A stretch of DNA of 11,161 bases from CAHJXF01 sp038240015. Its GTDB lineage: Bacteria; Pseudomonadota; Gammaproteobacteria; Burkholderiales; Burkholderiaceae_D. A program made the translations under genes and the position numbers. The notes beneath the pieces are model-generated. The model saw nothing but the letters and a program-made list of their open reading frames with translations. It did no database searches and was not told where the DNA came from. Of the stretch, positions 1 through 7,317 are shown in pieces. Positions within the stretch are counted from its first letter, which is position 1; every line of letters starts with the position of its first letter. The DNA is taken from assembly GCA_038240015.1 (NCBI GenBank), contig JBBSEF010000091.1, positions 1 through 11,161 of the forward strand, written 5' to 3'.

Positions 1-44
1 ATCAGATCGAAGCGATGATCGCGTCGCAAAAATTTTTCGCGCAT
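1..44 (-). CDS. HAD-family hydrolase, first 14 codons only (runs off the window)
   Basis: On the minus strand, an ATG at 44-42 lies three bases after the rluC stop codon and opens a frame reading MREKFLRRDHRFDL before the window ends. The ending RFDL(I) is how many proteobacterial HAD phosphatases begin, just before the nucleophile motif DxDGT, which would lie outside the window. A HAD hydrolase next to rluC is a familiar arrangement in Burkholderiales; that is recalled knowledge, not something seen here. The 3-bp gap and lack of a good Shine-Dalgarno suggest translation coupled to rluC. Only the N-terminus is visible, so the family call is an inference from position and a few residues. Confidence 0.5.
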   Translation of the reverse strand, partial: MREKFLRRDHRFDL

Positions 45-47
45 GGT

Positions 48-1202
48 TCAGCCGATCACGCGGGGCGAGATCTGCACCGCAGGACTGCCGTGGCCGCGTA
101 GCCGATCGAGAAAACGCGCGCATTCGACGGGTAGCGGCGCGGCCAGATCGACCGCCTCGCCGGTTCGAGGATGCGCGAATTGCAATCTCGCGGCGTGAAG
201 GAACATGCGCTTTAAGCCCGAGCCGGCCGAGTCGGCGCGCGCCAGACGCTTGTTGACAGCGAAGTCTCCATACTTGTCGTCGCCCACGATCGACCGTCCG
301 AGATGCGCGAGGTGGGCGCGGATCTGATGCGTGCGTCCGGTTTTCAATTCGACATCGACGAGCGCGAATACCCCGTCGCGGCCATCGAAGCTTTCGAGCC
401 GATGGAAGATCGTGCAGGCGGCCATCGCATCGGCCTCGTCGTTCACCGCGGGCCGTACGCGCCGCTCGCCGCCAGCCTGCGTGAACTTGATCAGCGCCAC
501 CTTCACCTGCCGCTTCGCTTCGGGCCACGGTCCGCTCGCGAGTGCGAGATAGCGCTTCTTCACCCGCCCTTCCCGCCAATCGTCATGCAGCTTGACGAGC
601 GCGCTCCTCTTCTTGGCGATCATCAGGAGACCCGATGTATCGCGATCGAGCCGATGCACGAGTTCGAGCACGCGTGCATCGGGCCGGGTTGCATTTCGTT
701 GCGCGCGCAATTGCTCGATCACGCCGAAGCTGATGCCGCTGCCTCCGTGGACCGCGATGCCGGCGGGTTTGTCGATCACGACCAGGTCGTCGTCTTCGAA
801 GACGATCTCGAACGCGGTCGCGCGTTCGCGCTTCGTTTCGGCGCCTCCGCCGCGCATGGAGCCGACGGCGCGCTTGGTCGTGTGTTCGGCCGCAGGTTCA
901 GCTATCCGCATCGGCGGAACGCGAAGCACGTCGCCTTCGAGCAGCCGATAGTCGGCATCGACGCGCTTCTTGTTCACGCGCACTTCGCCGCCGCGAATGA
1001 TGCGGTACACATGACTCTTGGGTACGCCCTTGGCGCGACGCAGGAGAAAGTTATCGAGGCGCTGGCCCGCTTCGTCGCTTGCGATTTCGATCTGCGCGGC
1101 GCGGTCGGCCAGGAACAGGGGCGCGCCGGAAACCCCGGCAGATCGGGTAGCCGCAGCGCGCCGATCGGGCGACTTGCGAACGCCGTCACCTAACTCGTTC
1201 AT
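48..1202 (-). CDS. rluC: 23S rRNA pseudouridine synthase RluC (RluA family)
   Basis: RluC converts specific uridines of 23S rRNA to pseudouridine (955, 2504 and 2580 in E. coli). The protein is 384 aa from the chosen ATG. An S4 RNA-binding domain spans about residues 45-95 (GQRLDNFL, KGVPKSHVYR, GEVRVNKKR). The RluA catalytic domain follows from about residue 130, with the signature HRLDRDTSG at 183-191; catalytic Asp is expected to be D186. The later motif LKTGRTHQIRAHLAHLG is at 287-303 less one residue. The ATG at 1202 was chosen over an in-frame ATG at 1283 because the extra 27 residues (rich in F, C, R) do not resemble the family and cross the AT-rich promoter-like stretch. No clear Shine-Dalgarno precedes it, and a -10-like element ends only five bases upstream, so a leaderless message is possible. 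The gene is divergent from rne. Confidence 0.93.
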   Translation of the reverse strand: MNELGDGVRKSPDRRAAATRSAGVSGAPLFLADRAAQIEIASDEAGQRLDNFLLRRAKGVPKSHVYRIIRGGEVRVNKKRVDADYRLLEGDVLRVPPMRIAEPAAEHTTKRAVGSMRGGGAETKRERATAFEIVFEDDDLVVIDKPAGIAVHGGSGISFGVIEQLRAQRNATRPDARVLELVHRLDRDTSGLLMIAKKRSALVKLHDDWREGRVKKRYLALASGPWPEAKRQVKVALIKFTQAGGERRVRPAVNDEADAMAACTIFHRLESFDGRDGVFALVDVELKTGRTHQIRAHLAHLGRSIVGDDKYGDFAVNKRLARADSAGSGLKRMFLHAARLQFAHPRTGEAVDLAAPLPVECARFLDRLRGHGSPAVQISPRVIG

Positions 1203-1207
1203 ATTGA

Positions 1208-1215
1208 AATATAAT
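1208..1215. promoter_or_regulatory. Overlapping -10 elements on both strands, rluC side of the intergenic region
   Basis: On the plus strand TATAAT at 1210-1215 is a perfect -10 hexamer facing rne. On the minus strand TATATT (1213 to 1208) matches five of six -10 positions and faces rluC, ending five bases before its ATG. It sits in an AT-rich island in otherwise GC-rich DNA. No convincing -35 hexamer lies at 16-18 bp on either strand, so activity is uncertain. If used, the minus-strand element would start transcription almost at the rluC ATG, and the plus-strand element would give rne a leader of roughly 600 nt. Confidence 0.4.
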
Positions 1216-1514
1216 TTGCGCTGTCGAAAGGCCGATGCGCAGAGAACGATGCGCGAAAAAGCGTGGTCGGGAACATGAATCAATCACCGATCGCATGGCG
1301 GCGCCCCGACAAAAGAATTGCATGTCGAATCGCGTGAGTGCGCAGATAGGGATCAGCGCGCGAGTGCAAAAGATTCTACATGCCGGTCGTGCTGCCCACC
1401 GTGACGGGCACACGCGCGAACGTTGCGCAGCTTCGCCAAGGATGGCGCCCGAGCGCCGTTCGGCAAGGCACGCAGCGGAAGCGAAATGACTAAAGCAGTT
1501 GCTCAAGAATTTGT

Positions 1515-1540
1515 GAAGCGTCGAGAAGCATCGACGCTTC
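1515..1540 (+). promoter_or_regulatory. Perfect 10-bp hairpin upstream of rne
   Basis: GAAGCGTCGA (1515-1524) and its exact reverse complement TCGACGCTTC (1531-1540) flank the 6-base loop GAAGCA. No T-run follows on either side, and the two flanking genes diverge, so it is not an ordinary intrinsic terminator. It would lie in the rne 5' untranslated region if rne is transcribed from further upstream, where it could act in RNase E autoregulation; as DNA it could also be a protein-binding palindrome. Confidence 0.5.
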
Positions 1541-1712
1541 GGATCGAACATTAGATGACCCTTCGTTGAGTACGTGTGCATGAACCCGATGTGTTTCGCC
1601 TTACATGATGTCCACGTTGCGCGCTTGCGCACGGACGTCGCGCGCGTTGCCTTCGGTCATGCGATCGTGATCGCGAATCGGCCTTCTCGCATTCGACTCG
1701 CGCCTTAGACGC

Positions 1713-1739
1713 GGTCGCTGCGCATAGCGCAGAGTGACC
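1713..1739 (+). promoter_or_regulatory. Bulged hairpin about 100 bp before rne
   Basis: CTGCGC (1718-1723) and GCGCAG (1727-1732) form a 6-bp stem with a 3-base ATA loop. An outer stem GGTC (1713-1716) with GACC (1736-1739) extends it across a 1/3-base internal loop. It is a second plausible structured element of the rne leader. GC-rich DNA gives such short stems fairly often, so this is modest evidence. Confidence 0.3.
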
Positions 1740-1766
1740 TGTGTCCCACGGCAATTCAAGCCGCTC

Positions 1767-1796
1767 TTGTCATTTCCTCGCGCTTTGAAGTCTTAG
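1767..1796 (+). promoter_or_regulatory. Weak candidate promoter proximal to rne
   Basis: TTGTCA at 1767-1772 matches five of six -35 positions. At 18 bp lies TCTTAG (1791-1796), a poor -10 with three of six matches. If used, it would give a leader of roughly 35 nt and bypass the upstream hairpins. It is listed because it is the best -35-like element close to rne, not because the pair is strong. Confidence 0.22.
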
Positions 1797-1826
1797 TGCG
1801 CAACCGGGACGCCTGTCCCATGCGCG

Positions 1827-1831
1827 AGGAG
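1827..1831 (+). promoter_or_regulatory. rne ribosome binding site
   Basis: AGGAG lies five bases before the ATG at 1837. It is a strong Shine-Dalgarno sequence and fixes the rne start. Confidence 0.8.
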
Positions 1832-1836
1832 TCCAC

Positions 1837-4800
1837 ATGAAACGCATGTTGTTCAATGCGACGCACGCCGAAGAGCTGCGCGTCGCCATCGTCGAAGGTC
1901 AGAAGCTGATCGACCTCGACATCGAAGCCGCCGGGCGCGAACAGCGCAAGTCGAATATCTACAAAGGCGTGATCACGCGCGTCGAGCCCAGCCTCGAAGC
2001 CTGCTTCATCACCTACGGCGAAGAGCGCCACGGCTTCCTCCCGTTCAAGGAAATCTCGCGTCAATATTTTCGCGACGGCAGCGACGCGAAAGGCGGGCGG
2101 GTGCAGGACGCCGTCAAGGAAGGCATGGAGTTGTTCGTCCAGGTCGAGAAGGAAGAGCGCGGCAACAAGGGTGCGGCGCTCACGACCTTCATCTCGCTGG
2201 CGGGCCGCTACCTGGTCTTGATGCCCAACAACCCGCGCGGCGGGGGCGTGTCACGCCGGGTCGAAGGTGAAGACCGGCAGGAACTGCGCGAGGTGATGGA
2301 CTCGCTCGAATTGCCGCAAGGCATGAGCATCATCGCGCGTACAGCCGGCATCGGCCGTACCGCTCCCGAGCTGCAATGGGACCTCAACTACCTCATGCAG
2401 TTGTGGCGCGCGGTCGAAGGCGCAGGCAACTCGCAGACCGGCGCCTTCCTGATCTATCAGGAATCGAGCCTCGTGATCCGCGCGATCCGCGATTATTTTC
2501 AGCCGGACATCGGCGAGTTGCTGATCGATACCGACGACGTGTACGAGCAGGCGCGGCAGTTCATGGCGCACGTGATGCCCGACATGGTCAATCGCGTGAA
2601 GCGTTATCGCGACGACGTGCCGCTGTTCTCGCGCTTCCAGATCGAGCATCAGATCGAGACCGCGCACTCGCGCACCGTGCCGCTGCCTTCGGGCGGCGCG
2701 ATCGTCATCGATCACACCGAAGCGCTGGTGTCGATCGACGTCAACTCCGCGCGTGCCACGCGCGGCAGCGATATCGAAGAGACCGCGAGCAGGACCAACC
2801 TTGAAGCCGCCGAAGAAGCCGCGCGCCAAATGCGCCTGCGCGACCTCGGCGGTCTGATCGTGATCGACTTCATCGACATGGAGTCGGCACGCAATCAGAA
2901 GGACGTCGAACAACGCCTGAAGGACGCATTGCGTTACGACCGGGCGCGCGTTCAGACCGGCAAGATCAGCCGCTTCGGCCTGATGGAATTGTCGCGTCAA
3001 CGTCTGCGTCCGAGCTTGTCCGAGGGCAGCCATGTGGTATGCCCGCGTTGCAACGGCACCGGCCACATCCGCGACATCGAGTCGTCGGCATTGCACGTCC
3101 TGCGCATCATTCAGGAAGAGGCGATGAAGGAGAACACGGCGGCCGTCTACACGCAGGTGCCGGTCGAGGTGGCGACCTTCCTGTTGAACGAGAAGCGCGC
3201 CGACATCGCCAAGATCGAGATGCGTCTGAAGGTCAACGTGGTGCTGATCCCGAACAAGAATCTCGATACGCCGCATTACACGCTCGAGCGACTGAAGCAC
3301 GACGACCCGCGTCTGGAGACCAGCAAGTCAAGCTACGACATGGTCGAGCCGCCTGCCGAACCCGATGCGTATCAGCGCAAGCCGGAAGACGCCAATGCGC
3401 GTCCCCGCCAGGAAGCGGTCGTTCGCGGTATCACACCCGAGCAGCCGGCCCCCGTGGTCGAGCGCCCGGCTCCGGCCGTCGTGCCGGCTCCCGCTTCGGT
3501 GTCGCCGGTCGTGCACGCGTCCACGCCCAGCCTGTTCAATCGCTTCGTCCGCTGGTTCAAGGGAGAAGGCGACGCATCGATGGGCGCGCCGAAGGCCGCG
3601 ACCATCGTCGCCGCTGCAAGCGACACGACGCGTGCAACGCCCCGCCCTGCGCGCAATGGCGCGGCACGCGGCGAAGGATCTGCCGACCGGACCCGCGGCG
3701 GACGCGGCGGTCGTGGCGCGCGAAATCGCAGCGATACGGATCGCACAGAACGGCCGCGAGCCGAAAGAAGCGCCGATCGACCGGCCGCCGCCGACGGCGA
3801 ACGCACCAAGGAACGCTCCGAGCGCAGGCCTCGTGGTGAAGAGGCTCAGGGCCGCGCACCGCGAGGAGACGGACGAAGCGAGGGCCGCAGTGAGGGCCGC
3901 AGTGACGGTCGAAGCGAAGGGCGAAGCGACACGCGCCGTGGGCGCGGCGCGAAGTCCGCTGACGCGAGCGAGTCGGTGAGGGAGACCGCGATCGGCGAAA
4001 CCGCACCGCGCGCAGAGCGGCCGCCTCGCGGCGAGGCACGCAAGCCGCGAGGTGAATCAAGAGGCGAATCAAAAGACGTAACGCGCGCCGCAGTCGATGT
4101 GAGCAGCGACGAGGCGTTGAAGCAGCGTGCCAGCGAGGCGTTGGTCGCTTCGTCGCCGGCCGTGCAGAGCGAAACCGAACGGATGGATCACGACGACGAG
4201 ATGCGGAGTGTCAACGACGCGGTCGACCATGCGCCCGACCACGCGACCGATCACGCGACCGATCTTGTCGCGCGCGACGCGGTCGATGGCGAGAGCGATG
4301 AGAACGATGATCCGCAGGGCGAAACCGCAGCCGATCGCACGGCTTCGGCAAACGGGGCGAACGGTGGACGACGTCGGCGTCGCGGCGGTCGCGGTCGCAG
4401 TCGACGCGAGCGCGACGGCGATGCAACGGGCGCCGCATCGAGTAGTGATCAGGCTGACGATCCGGCAGCGCAGTCGGCGACGGATTCGGATGTGCACGAT
4501 GCCGAGGTGGCCGATACCGCACGTGAGGCGCGCGTGGTCGAACCCCATCAGGCCCGACCTTTGCAGGCCGAGTCGCCCGCAGCGTTCGAACCGTCGCGCG
4601 CACCTTCCGCTCATTTGCGGGAGCACGACCTCGGCGCACAAGTCATCACGGCTATGCCCCCGCATGCCGAGCTCGATGAGTCGGACGCCCTGCCGTTGCA
4701 GGAGGAGAACGAAGACACGCGGGTACGGTTCGAACGATCGCCCGAACCGCAGGCGGGCTCCGCCACGACCGTGTCCCTGTCTGCGCCCGCGGCCGCCGTC

Positions 4801-5103
4801 GACGCCCCTGCCGAAGCGCCGGCGTTGATGAAGGCTCCAGGTATCGAGGCGCCTGTGCGTATCGAAGCGGCTGCGCGGCCCGCCCCGGTCGCACCCGTTC
4901 AAGCGCCGATGACGATCGTCGACCTGCAAGGCCTGCTGTCGAATGCGGGACTGGAATTGGTCGATACCGATGCGAACAAACTGGCGAAGGCGCGAGTCGA
5001 GCCGTCGCGAGCTCCGGTCGTTGCTCGCGTGGTTCGCGAAAGAAAACGCCTGCCGCCGCCGCCGCCCGAACCGCTCGCGCAGGTCGAGACCCGCAAACAC
5101 TGA
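1837..5103 (+). CDS. rne: Ribonuclease E (RNase E/G family), full length with scaffold tail
   Basis: RNase E is the essential endonuclease of mRNA decay and rRNA/tRNA processing and the core of the RNA degradosome. The 1088-aa protein starts MKRMLFNATHAEELRVAIV. An S1 domain covers about residues 37-120. The 5'-sensor motif ARTAGIGRT has R168 and T169. The catalytic DNase I-like part has metal-binding Asp in SIDVNSARATRG (D301) and GGLIVIDFIDM (D344), matching E. coli D303 and D346. The zinc-link CPRC has C402 and C405. From about residue 500 the protein is low-complexity scaffold: a possible amphipathic membrane helix (565-576), Arg-rich RNA-binding stretches (about 603-735 and 843-862), an acidic middle, and a C-terminal block with VDLQGLLSNAGLELVDTD and RERKRLPPPPPEP ending in VETRKH. 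Such C-terminal blocks often bind degradosome partners in this enzyme; that is inferred here. Translation ends at tandem stops TGA-TAG. Confidence 0.97.
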   Translation: MKRMLFNATHAEELRVAIVEGQKLIDLDIEAAGREQRKSNIYKGVITRVEPSLEACFITYGEERHGFLPFKEISRQYFRDGSDAKGGRVQDAVKEGMELFVQVEKEERGNKGAALTTFISLAGRYLVLMPNNPRGGGVSRRVEGEDRQELREVMDSLELPQGMSIIARTAGIGRTAPELQWDLNYLMQLWRAVEGAGNSQTGAFLIYQESSLVIRAIRDYFQPDIGELLIDTDDVYEQARQFMAHVMPDMVNRVKRYRDDVPLFSRFQIEHQIETAHSRTVPLPSGGAIVIDHTEALVSIDVNSARATRGSDIEETASRTNLEAAEEAARQMRLRDLGGLIVIDFIDMESARNQKDVEQRLKDALRYDRARVQTGKISRFGLMELSRQRLRPSLSEGSHVVCPRCNGTGHIRDIESSALHVLRIIQEEAMKENTAAVYTQVPVEVATFLLNEKRADIAKIEMRLKVNVVLIPNKNLDTPHYTLERLKHDDPRLETSKSSYDMVEPPAEPDAYQRKPEDANARPRQEAVVRGITPEQPAPVVERPAPAVVPAPASVSPVVHASTPSLFNRFVRWFKGEGDASMGAPKAATIVAAASDTTRATPRPARNGAARGEGSADRTRGGRGGRGARNRSDTDRTERPRAERSADRPAAADGERTKERSERRPRGEEAQGRAPRGDGRSEGRSEGRSDGRSEGRSDTRRGRGAKSADASESVRETAIGETAPRAERPPRGEARKPRGESRGESKDVTRAAVDVSSDEALKQRASEALVASSPAVQSETERMDHDDEMRSVNDAVDHAPDHATDHATDLVARDAVDGESDENDDPQGETAADRTASANGANGGRRRRRGGRGRSRRERDGDATGAASSSDQADDPAAQSATDSDVHDAEVADTAREARVVEPHQARPLQAESPAAFEPSRAPSAHLREHDLGAQVITAMPPHAELDESDALPLQEENEDTRVRFERSPEPQAGSATTVSLSAPAAAVDAPAEAPALMKAPGIEAPVRIEAAARPAPVAPVQAPMTIVDLQGLLSNAGLELVDTDANKLAKARVEPSRAPVVARVVRERKRLPPPPPEPLAQVETRKH
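3874..3933 (+). repeat. Five 12-bp in-frame repeats coding RS(E/D)G in the RNase E tail
   Basis: Five consecutive 12-base units encode RSEG, RSEG, RSDG, RSEG and RSDT (residues 680-699 of RNase E). Units differ at synonymous bases (cga/cgc, agc/agt, gag/gaa), so the array is not freshly duplicated. It lies within the Arg-rich RNA-binding part of the disordered tail and is a likely site of length variation between strains. Confidence 0.75.
4225..4263 (+). repeat. 12-bp in-frame DHA(P/T) repeats in the RNase E tail
   Basis: Three 12-base units plus a final Asp codon encode DHAP, DHAT, DHAT, D. The last two units differ only by codon choice (gaccac/gatcac). They form part of the acidic His/Asp-rich segment between the two Arg-rich stretches of the RNase E scaffold. 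Confidence 0.6.
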
Positions 5104-5135
5104 TAGCGAAACCGTAACGAGCCGCAAATGCGTGC

Positions 5136-6011
5136 ATGGTGATCCACGCGAGCCCCGAACTGCTTCGCTGGGTCGATGAACAGCTCGCTCGTGGCTGCGA
5201 CCCCGCGGAGATGATCGACGCGATGATCACTGTGGGTCACGCGCGTTCGTTCGCGGAAAGCGTGATTGCGCGCGCGTCCGGCAAGAAGGGCCTGGCCGCT
5301 GCAGGATCGGTCGAAGGCTTCGACACGCACGAGCACGACGAGCCGATCGAAGTGCCCGAGCCCATGCTCTCGCCGCTCGCATCGGGCGCGAGTGCGATCG
5401 TGCTCGACGACCATCGCGTGGACATCCTGATCAACCTGCATCACCCGCGCATCATCGTATTCGGCGGGCTGCTCAAGGACGATGAATGCGACGCGTTGAT
5501 CGCGGCCTCGCGCCCCAAGCTCGAGCGGTCCGAGACCGTCAATCGCGTTAGTGGCGGCACCGAACTCAACCAGGCGCGAACCAGTGAAGGCACCTACTTC
5601 TTTCACGACGCGTCGCCGCTCTTGCAGACGATCAATCGCAGGATCGCGCAGGTCACGCGTTGGCCGCTGGCTCACGGCGAGCCACTGCAGATCCTTCATT
5701 ACAACGTCGGCGCCGAGTATCAGCCCCACTACGATTACTTTTCGCCTGAAGATGCGGGAACGCCGTCGCTGCTCGCCCACGGCGGACAGCGTGTAGGTAC
5801 ACTGATTATTTATCTGAACACACCCGATGCCGGAGGCGCGACTGTGTTTCCCGATGTGGGTCTCGAAGTCGCGCCGATCCGGGGCAACGCGGTCTTCTTC
5901 GCATACGACAGGCCGAGCCCCGTGAGTCGAACGCTGCACGGTGGAACGCCCGTGGTCGCGGGCGAAAAATGGATTGCGACCCGCTGGATGCGCGAGAACG
6001 TCTACACATGA
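5136..6011 (+). CDS. 2-oxoglutarate/Fe(II) dioxygenase, prolyl 4-hydroxylase-like
   Basis: The 291-aa protein has a C-terminal P4Hc-type domain (about residues 95-290). Iron ligands are H198 and D200 in QPHYDYF and H268 in RTLHGG; K278 in GEKWIATRW would hold the 2-oxoglutarate carboxylate. The spacing is normal for the family and all catalytic residues are present. Such enzymes hydroxylate prolines or other residues of proteins or peptides using O2 and 2-oxoglutarate; the substrate here is unknown. The first 50 residues look helical (ELLRWVDEQLARG, MIDAMITVGHARSFAESVIARA) and may bind a partner. No signal peptide is seen, so it should be cytoplasmic. It starts 32 bp after rne with no terminator between and overlaps moaA by 4 bp, so co-expression with both is likely. 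The Shine-Dalgarno is weak; the ATG at 5136 is the first usable start. Confidence 0.88.
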   Translation: MVIHASPELLRWVDEQLARGCDPAEMIDAMITVGHARSFAESVIARASGKKGLAAAGSVEGFDTHEHDEPIEVPEPMLSPLASGASAIVLDDHRVDILINLHHPRIIVFGGLLKDDECDALIAASRPKLERSETVNRVSGGTELNQARTSEGTYFFHDASPLLQTINRRIAQVTRWPLAHGEPLQILHYNVGAEYQPHYDYFSPEDAGTPSLLAHGGQRVGTLIIYLNTPDAGGATVFPDVGLEVAPIRGNAVFFAYDRPSPVSRTLHGGTPVVAGEKWIATRWMRENVYT

Positions 6012-7153
6012 AACGCGACGGATCATCGGTCGTGATCCCGATCAGGGACCTGCGCGGCGACCTGCCTGCTGCGCGCACCGGCGCGCTCGTCGAGCCCGAC
6101 GGTCGATTGCGCGACGCGCTCGATCGACCGATTCACGACCTGCGCATTTCCGTCACCGACCGCTGCAACTTTCGCTGCACCTATTGCATGCCGAAGGAAG
6201 TCTTCGATCGCGACCATCGCTATCTTCCGCATGGGGACCTGCTGAGCTTCGAAGAAATCACGCGACTCGCGCGGGTGTTCGTCGCGCATGGCGTTCAGAA
6301 GATTCGACTGACCGGGGGCGAACCGTTGCTGCGAAAGGATCTCGAGCGCCTGATCGCGATGCTCGCGGAGATCGAATTGCCGGATTCGGAACATACGCAA
6401 TCCAATGCGCAAACAGGAGCGCGACTCGATCTCACGCTGACCACCAACGGTTCGCTGTTGCGCAAGAAAGCCCGCGCGCTCAAGGCCGCAGGTTTGACGC
6501 GCATCACCGTCAGTCTCGACGCGCTCGACGATCGTCTCTTTCGAGGCATGAACGACGTGGATTTTCCGGTTGCCGACGTGCTCGACGGGATCGATGCCGC
6601 AGCCGAAGCGGGGCTCGGTCCGATCAAGGTGAACATGGTGGTCAAGCGCGGCTTCAACGACAGCGAGATCGAACCGATGGCGCGGCACTTTCGCGGCACC
6701 GGACACATCCTTCGCTTCATCGAATACATGGACGTCGGCGCATCGAACGGATGGAAGCTCGATGAAGTATTGGCGAGCTCGGCTGCGGTCAAGCGCATCG
6801 ATGCCGTATTCCCGATCGAGGCGGTCGACTCGAATTACGCAGGCGAGGTCGCCGAGCGCTGGCGATACCAAGACGGCGCCGGAGAGATCGGATTCATCTC
6901 GAGCGTCACGCATGCATTTTGCGGATCGTGTTCGCGCGCCAGGCTTTCGCCCGAAGGTCGTCTTTACACCTGCCTGTTCGCGACGCGCGGGACCGACCTT
7001 CGAACCCTGCTCCGTTCCGGCGCCAACGACCTCGAGCTCGCGCGCGCGGTGAGCTCGATCTGGTCGACCCGTACCGACCGCTATTCGGAGCTGCGGGGTT
7101 TGGCTACGACGGCCACCGCAGAAAAAATAGAAATGTCTTATATCGGCGGTTGA
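6008..7153 (+). CDS. moaA: GTP 3',8-cyclase MoaA (molybdenum cofactor biosynthesis)
   Basis: MoaA is a radical SAM enzyme that, with MoaC, turns GTP into cyclic pyranopterin monophosphate, the first step of molybdenum cofactor synthesis. The 381-aa protein has the N-terminal radical-SAM cluster motif C53-NFR-C57-TY-C60, the SAM-binding TGGEP at 102-106, and the C-terminal [4Fe-4S] site C305-GS-C308 with C322 that binds GTP. It ends in the typical GG. A short insert, SEHTQSNAQTGARLD, precedes LTLTTNG; its effect is unknown. The ATG at 6008 overlaps the stop of the dioxygenase gene (ATGA), which points to translational coupling; an upstream in-frame ATG at 5969 would add 13 codons inside that gene and is less likely. 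The mobA and moeA genes that commonly follow moaA in Burkholderia are absent from this window. Confidence 0.96.
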   Translation: MKRDGSSVVIPIRDLRGDLPAARTGALVEPDGRLRDALDRPIHDLRISVTDRCNFRCTYCMPKEVFDRDHRYLPHGDLLSFEEITRLARVFVAHGVQKIRLTGGEPLLRKDLERLIAMLAEIELPDSEHTQSNAQTGARLDLTLTTNGSLLRKKARALKAAGLTRITVSLDALDDRLFRGMNDVDFPVADVLDGIDAAAEAGLGPIKVNMVVKRGFNDSEIEPMARHFRGTGHILRFIEYMDVGASNGWKLDEVLASSAAVKRIDAVFPIEAVDSNYAGEVAERWRYQDGAGEIGFISSVTHAFCGSCSRARLSPEGRLYTCLFATRGTDLRTLLRSGANDLELARAVSSIWSTRTDRYSELRGLATTATAEKIEMSYIGG

Positions 7154-7275
7154 TCGAAATGCCACGACCGCATCGCGGCTACAACACTTTGCCGCGCGAC
7201 ATGACCTGGCTCTCACGCGAGCTTATCTCGATAACTCATTGTTCAAAAGATATTTTGTCGTCGATCCAGAAATCG

Positions 7276-7300
7276 TGAGGGCGCCCCGCATCATTTTTTT
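7276..7300 (+). terminator. Possible weak intrinsic terminator after moaA
   Basis: TGAGGG (7276-7281) can pair with CCC (7285-7287) and TCA (7291-7293) around a 3-base CGC loop, with three bases (GCA) bulged, and seven T residues (7294-7300) follow directly. The position, about 120 bp past the moaA stop and before exbD, fits a terminator. The short bulged stem makes this tentative. Confidence 0.35.
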
Positions 7301-7317
7301 AACAGCGGTGCTTTGCC

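Larger units (their letters stand above)
1203..1836. other. rluC-rne divergent intergenic region and presumed rne leader
   Basis: About 630 bp separate the two divergent starts. Short open frames cross it on both strands, but none has a recognisable protein, a good ribosome binding site or convincing codon use. What can be seen is an AT-rich -10 element (1208-1215) at the rluC end, a GC hairpin GGCGC-CCGA-GCGCC at 1444-1457, a perfect 10-bp stem at 1515-1540, an inverted repeat GCGATC-GT-GATCGC at 1661-1674, and a bulged hairpin at 1713-1739. In E. coli the rne transcript has a long 5' untranslated region through which RNase E controls its own level; a similar role here is an inference. Confidence 0.6.

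Noticed and set aside
303..1193. Long plus-strand open frame (296 codons) opposite rluC
   Set aside because: It lies fully antisense to a well-supported rluC and shows no recognisable domain; high-GC genes often leave long open frames on the other strand.
1235..1489. Possible small plus-strand gene in the rluC-rne gap
   Set aside because: It begins without a ribosome binding site and resembles random GC-rich translation (Arg/Ala/His-rich); no known family seen.
2251..3300. Long minus-strand open frame opposite the RNase E catalytic half
   Set aside because: The product is a His/Asp/Arg-rich mirror of rne codons with no family motif and no ribosome binding site.
4069..5127. Minus-strand open frame opposite the RNase E scaffold tail
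   Set aside because: Arg-rich low complexity that reflects the GC-rich repeats of rne; no independent support.
6023..7216. Minus-strand 397-codon open frame opposite moaA
   Set aside because: Antisense shadow of moaA, whose iron-sulfur motifs are intact.
7223..7256. Fur box or sigma-70 promoter in the AT-rich part of the moaA-exbD gap
   Set aside because: GATAAC and TATTTT look suggestive, but no three-hexamer Fur pattern and no -35/-10 pair at proper spacing could be found.
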